From JBEISR01 sp044371425 (lineage in GTDB: Bacteria; Planctomycetota; Planctomycetia; Pirellulales; Pirellulaceae), in the NCBI GenBank assembly GCA_044371425.1, contig JBILTR010000003.1, positions 62,001 through 126,000 on the forward strand: a stretch of DNA of 64,000 bases. Direction: 5' to 3'. The notes under the pieces are model-generated. The model was not told where the DNA came from. It ran no database searches and saw nothing but the letters and a program-made list of their open reading frames with translations. Each line of letters starts with the position of its first letter. The stretch's first letter is position 1. This document shows positions 63,482 to 64,000 of the stretch, piece by piece. The translations under genes and the position numbers were made by a program.

Positions 63482-64000
63482 TCGTGTTCCCATTTGAGAA
63501 TCCATGGATCCCCAGTCGCTTTCTGAAACGCCTGCAGCTCGGATATCAGCCCCTTGAGCTCCTGCTGCATTTCAGGAGCTTCGGCCAGATTCGTCGCTTC
63601 CGCGGGATCGGTCACCAGATCGTAAAGTTCAAACTGGGGGCGCTGAATGTAACTGCCGACCGTGCGTGGACCGTAGGGCGCCTGCAGCCCCTCTTGGAGT
63701 CGTTCCTGCCAGGTTGGAGATTCCCACAGATCGGTCGCGAAAGGGAAAGGGAGGGGGTGCGCGATGTTCCATATCAACTTGTAGCGCGAAGAACGAACGC
63801 TGCGCATTGGGTAATACATCGTGATTTCATGAAAGGTATGGGAGGCATAGGTGGTGCGGGGAGTTGGCAGAAGGCCGATGCGATCGGGATGATGACTGGC
63901 GCCATGCAAATCCTCTGGCTTGTAGGGGACGCGAGCGTAATCGAGGATCGTGGGGGCAAGATCCGCATGCGTCACGGGAAGATCGATGGTCGCGGCACTC
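63478..64000 (-). CDS. Sulfatase, 3' part, truncated by window edge
   Basis: About 173 C-terminal residues of a sulfatase, reading from the right edge. The fragment begins with SAATIDLPVTHADLAPTILD, the family's end-of-core segment. SSRYKLIWNIAHPLPF and FELYDLVTDPAEATNLAEAP follow, which are diagnostic of type I sulfatases. The catalytic Cys/Ser-x-Pro-x-Arg motif lies outside the window. Such enzymes are very numerous in planctomycetes and desulfate algal polysaccharides. The downstream CoADR-rhodanese gene overlaps it by 4 nt, so they are translationally coupled. Confidence 0.88.
   Translation of the reverse strand, partial: SAATIDLPVTHADLAPTILDYARVPYKPEDLHGASHHPDRIGLLPTPRTTYASHTFHEITMYYPMRSVRSSRYKLIWNIAHPLPFPFATDLWESPTWQERLQEGLQAPYGPRTVGSYIQRPQFELYDLVTDPAEATNLAEAPEMQQELKGLISELQAFQKATGDPWILKWEHE

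Overview
The window is bacterial and very probably from a planctomycete of the Pirellula/Rhodopirellula/Blastopirellula type. It is GC-rich, densely coded and full of gene families typical of that phylum: a PSCyt1-PSCyt2-PSD1 cytochrome protein with DUF1501 partners, a DUF1800/DUF1501 pair, a DUF1080 protein, a sulfatase, and a cysteine-rich YTV-repeat wall protein. Genes for KDO (kdsA, kdsC, kdsD), an Mla-type lipid ABC system and type II secretion show a cell with an outer membrane. No rRNA, tRNA or CRISPR array was seen. The organism assignment is inferred from gene content.

Layout. 1-3167: 5' part of a DUF1501 gene and the PSCyt/PSD1 gene, minus strand. 3313-11004: an Uup-like ABC-F ATPase (minus), a YceH/DUF480 protein (plus), and an RND pump with its membrane-fusion partner (minus). 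11005-13792: long leader region, YTV-repeat protein and a strong terminator. 13849-19540: a GlgX-like debranching enzyme, a Ser/Thr kinase, a disordered membrane-anchored protein and a TlpA-like thioredoxin, all plus strand. 19672-20551: wreck of an IS256-family transposase. 20683-25319: minus-strand run of a lipoprotein, kdsA, a diacylglycerol-kinase-like protein and a DUF1080 protein. 25586-27718: alpha/beta hydrolase and ChrA-type transporter, plus strand.

27762-38913 is an 11-kb minus-strand type II secretion operon, transcribed gspE-F-G-H-I-J-K-L-M and ending in a BON-domain protein. Several neighbours share ATGA overlaps. The secretin (D) and the C, N and O components are not in the window. 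After an 826-bp gap come a PD40 beta-propeller protein (minus) and a translationally coupled plus-strand trio: a GXGXG protein, a degenerate glutamate-synthase-like barrel and a NifS-type cysteine desulfurase. 44290-47320 is an mlaEFD-type lipid transport operon. 47521-52127 holds a secreted protein of unknown function and the DUF1800/DUF1501 pair.

52283-57314 is a KDO/LPS operon transcribed kdsD, kdsC, then a 1110-residue protein that looks like an enlarged LptC/LptA. A small conserved-looking ORF, a fatty acid desaturase and rpsT follow. 59911-64000 has a fused CobA-HemD enzyme, an isolated terminator, a CoA-disulfide-reductase/rhodanese fusion and the 3' end of a sulfatase cut by the window edge.

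The main theme is envelope biology: LPS sugar synthesis and export, lipid trafficking, secretion, a protein wall and surface hydrolases. The least expected pieces are the GXGXG/degenerate-FMN/NifS trio, the oversized OstA-like protein beside kdsCD, and a type II secretion operon that ends in a BON protein and not in a secretin.
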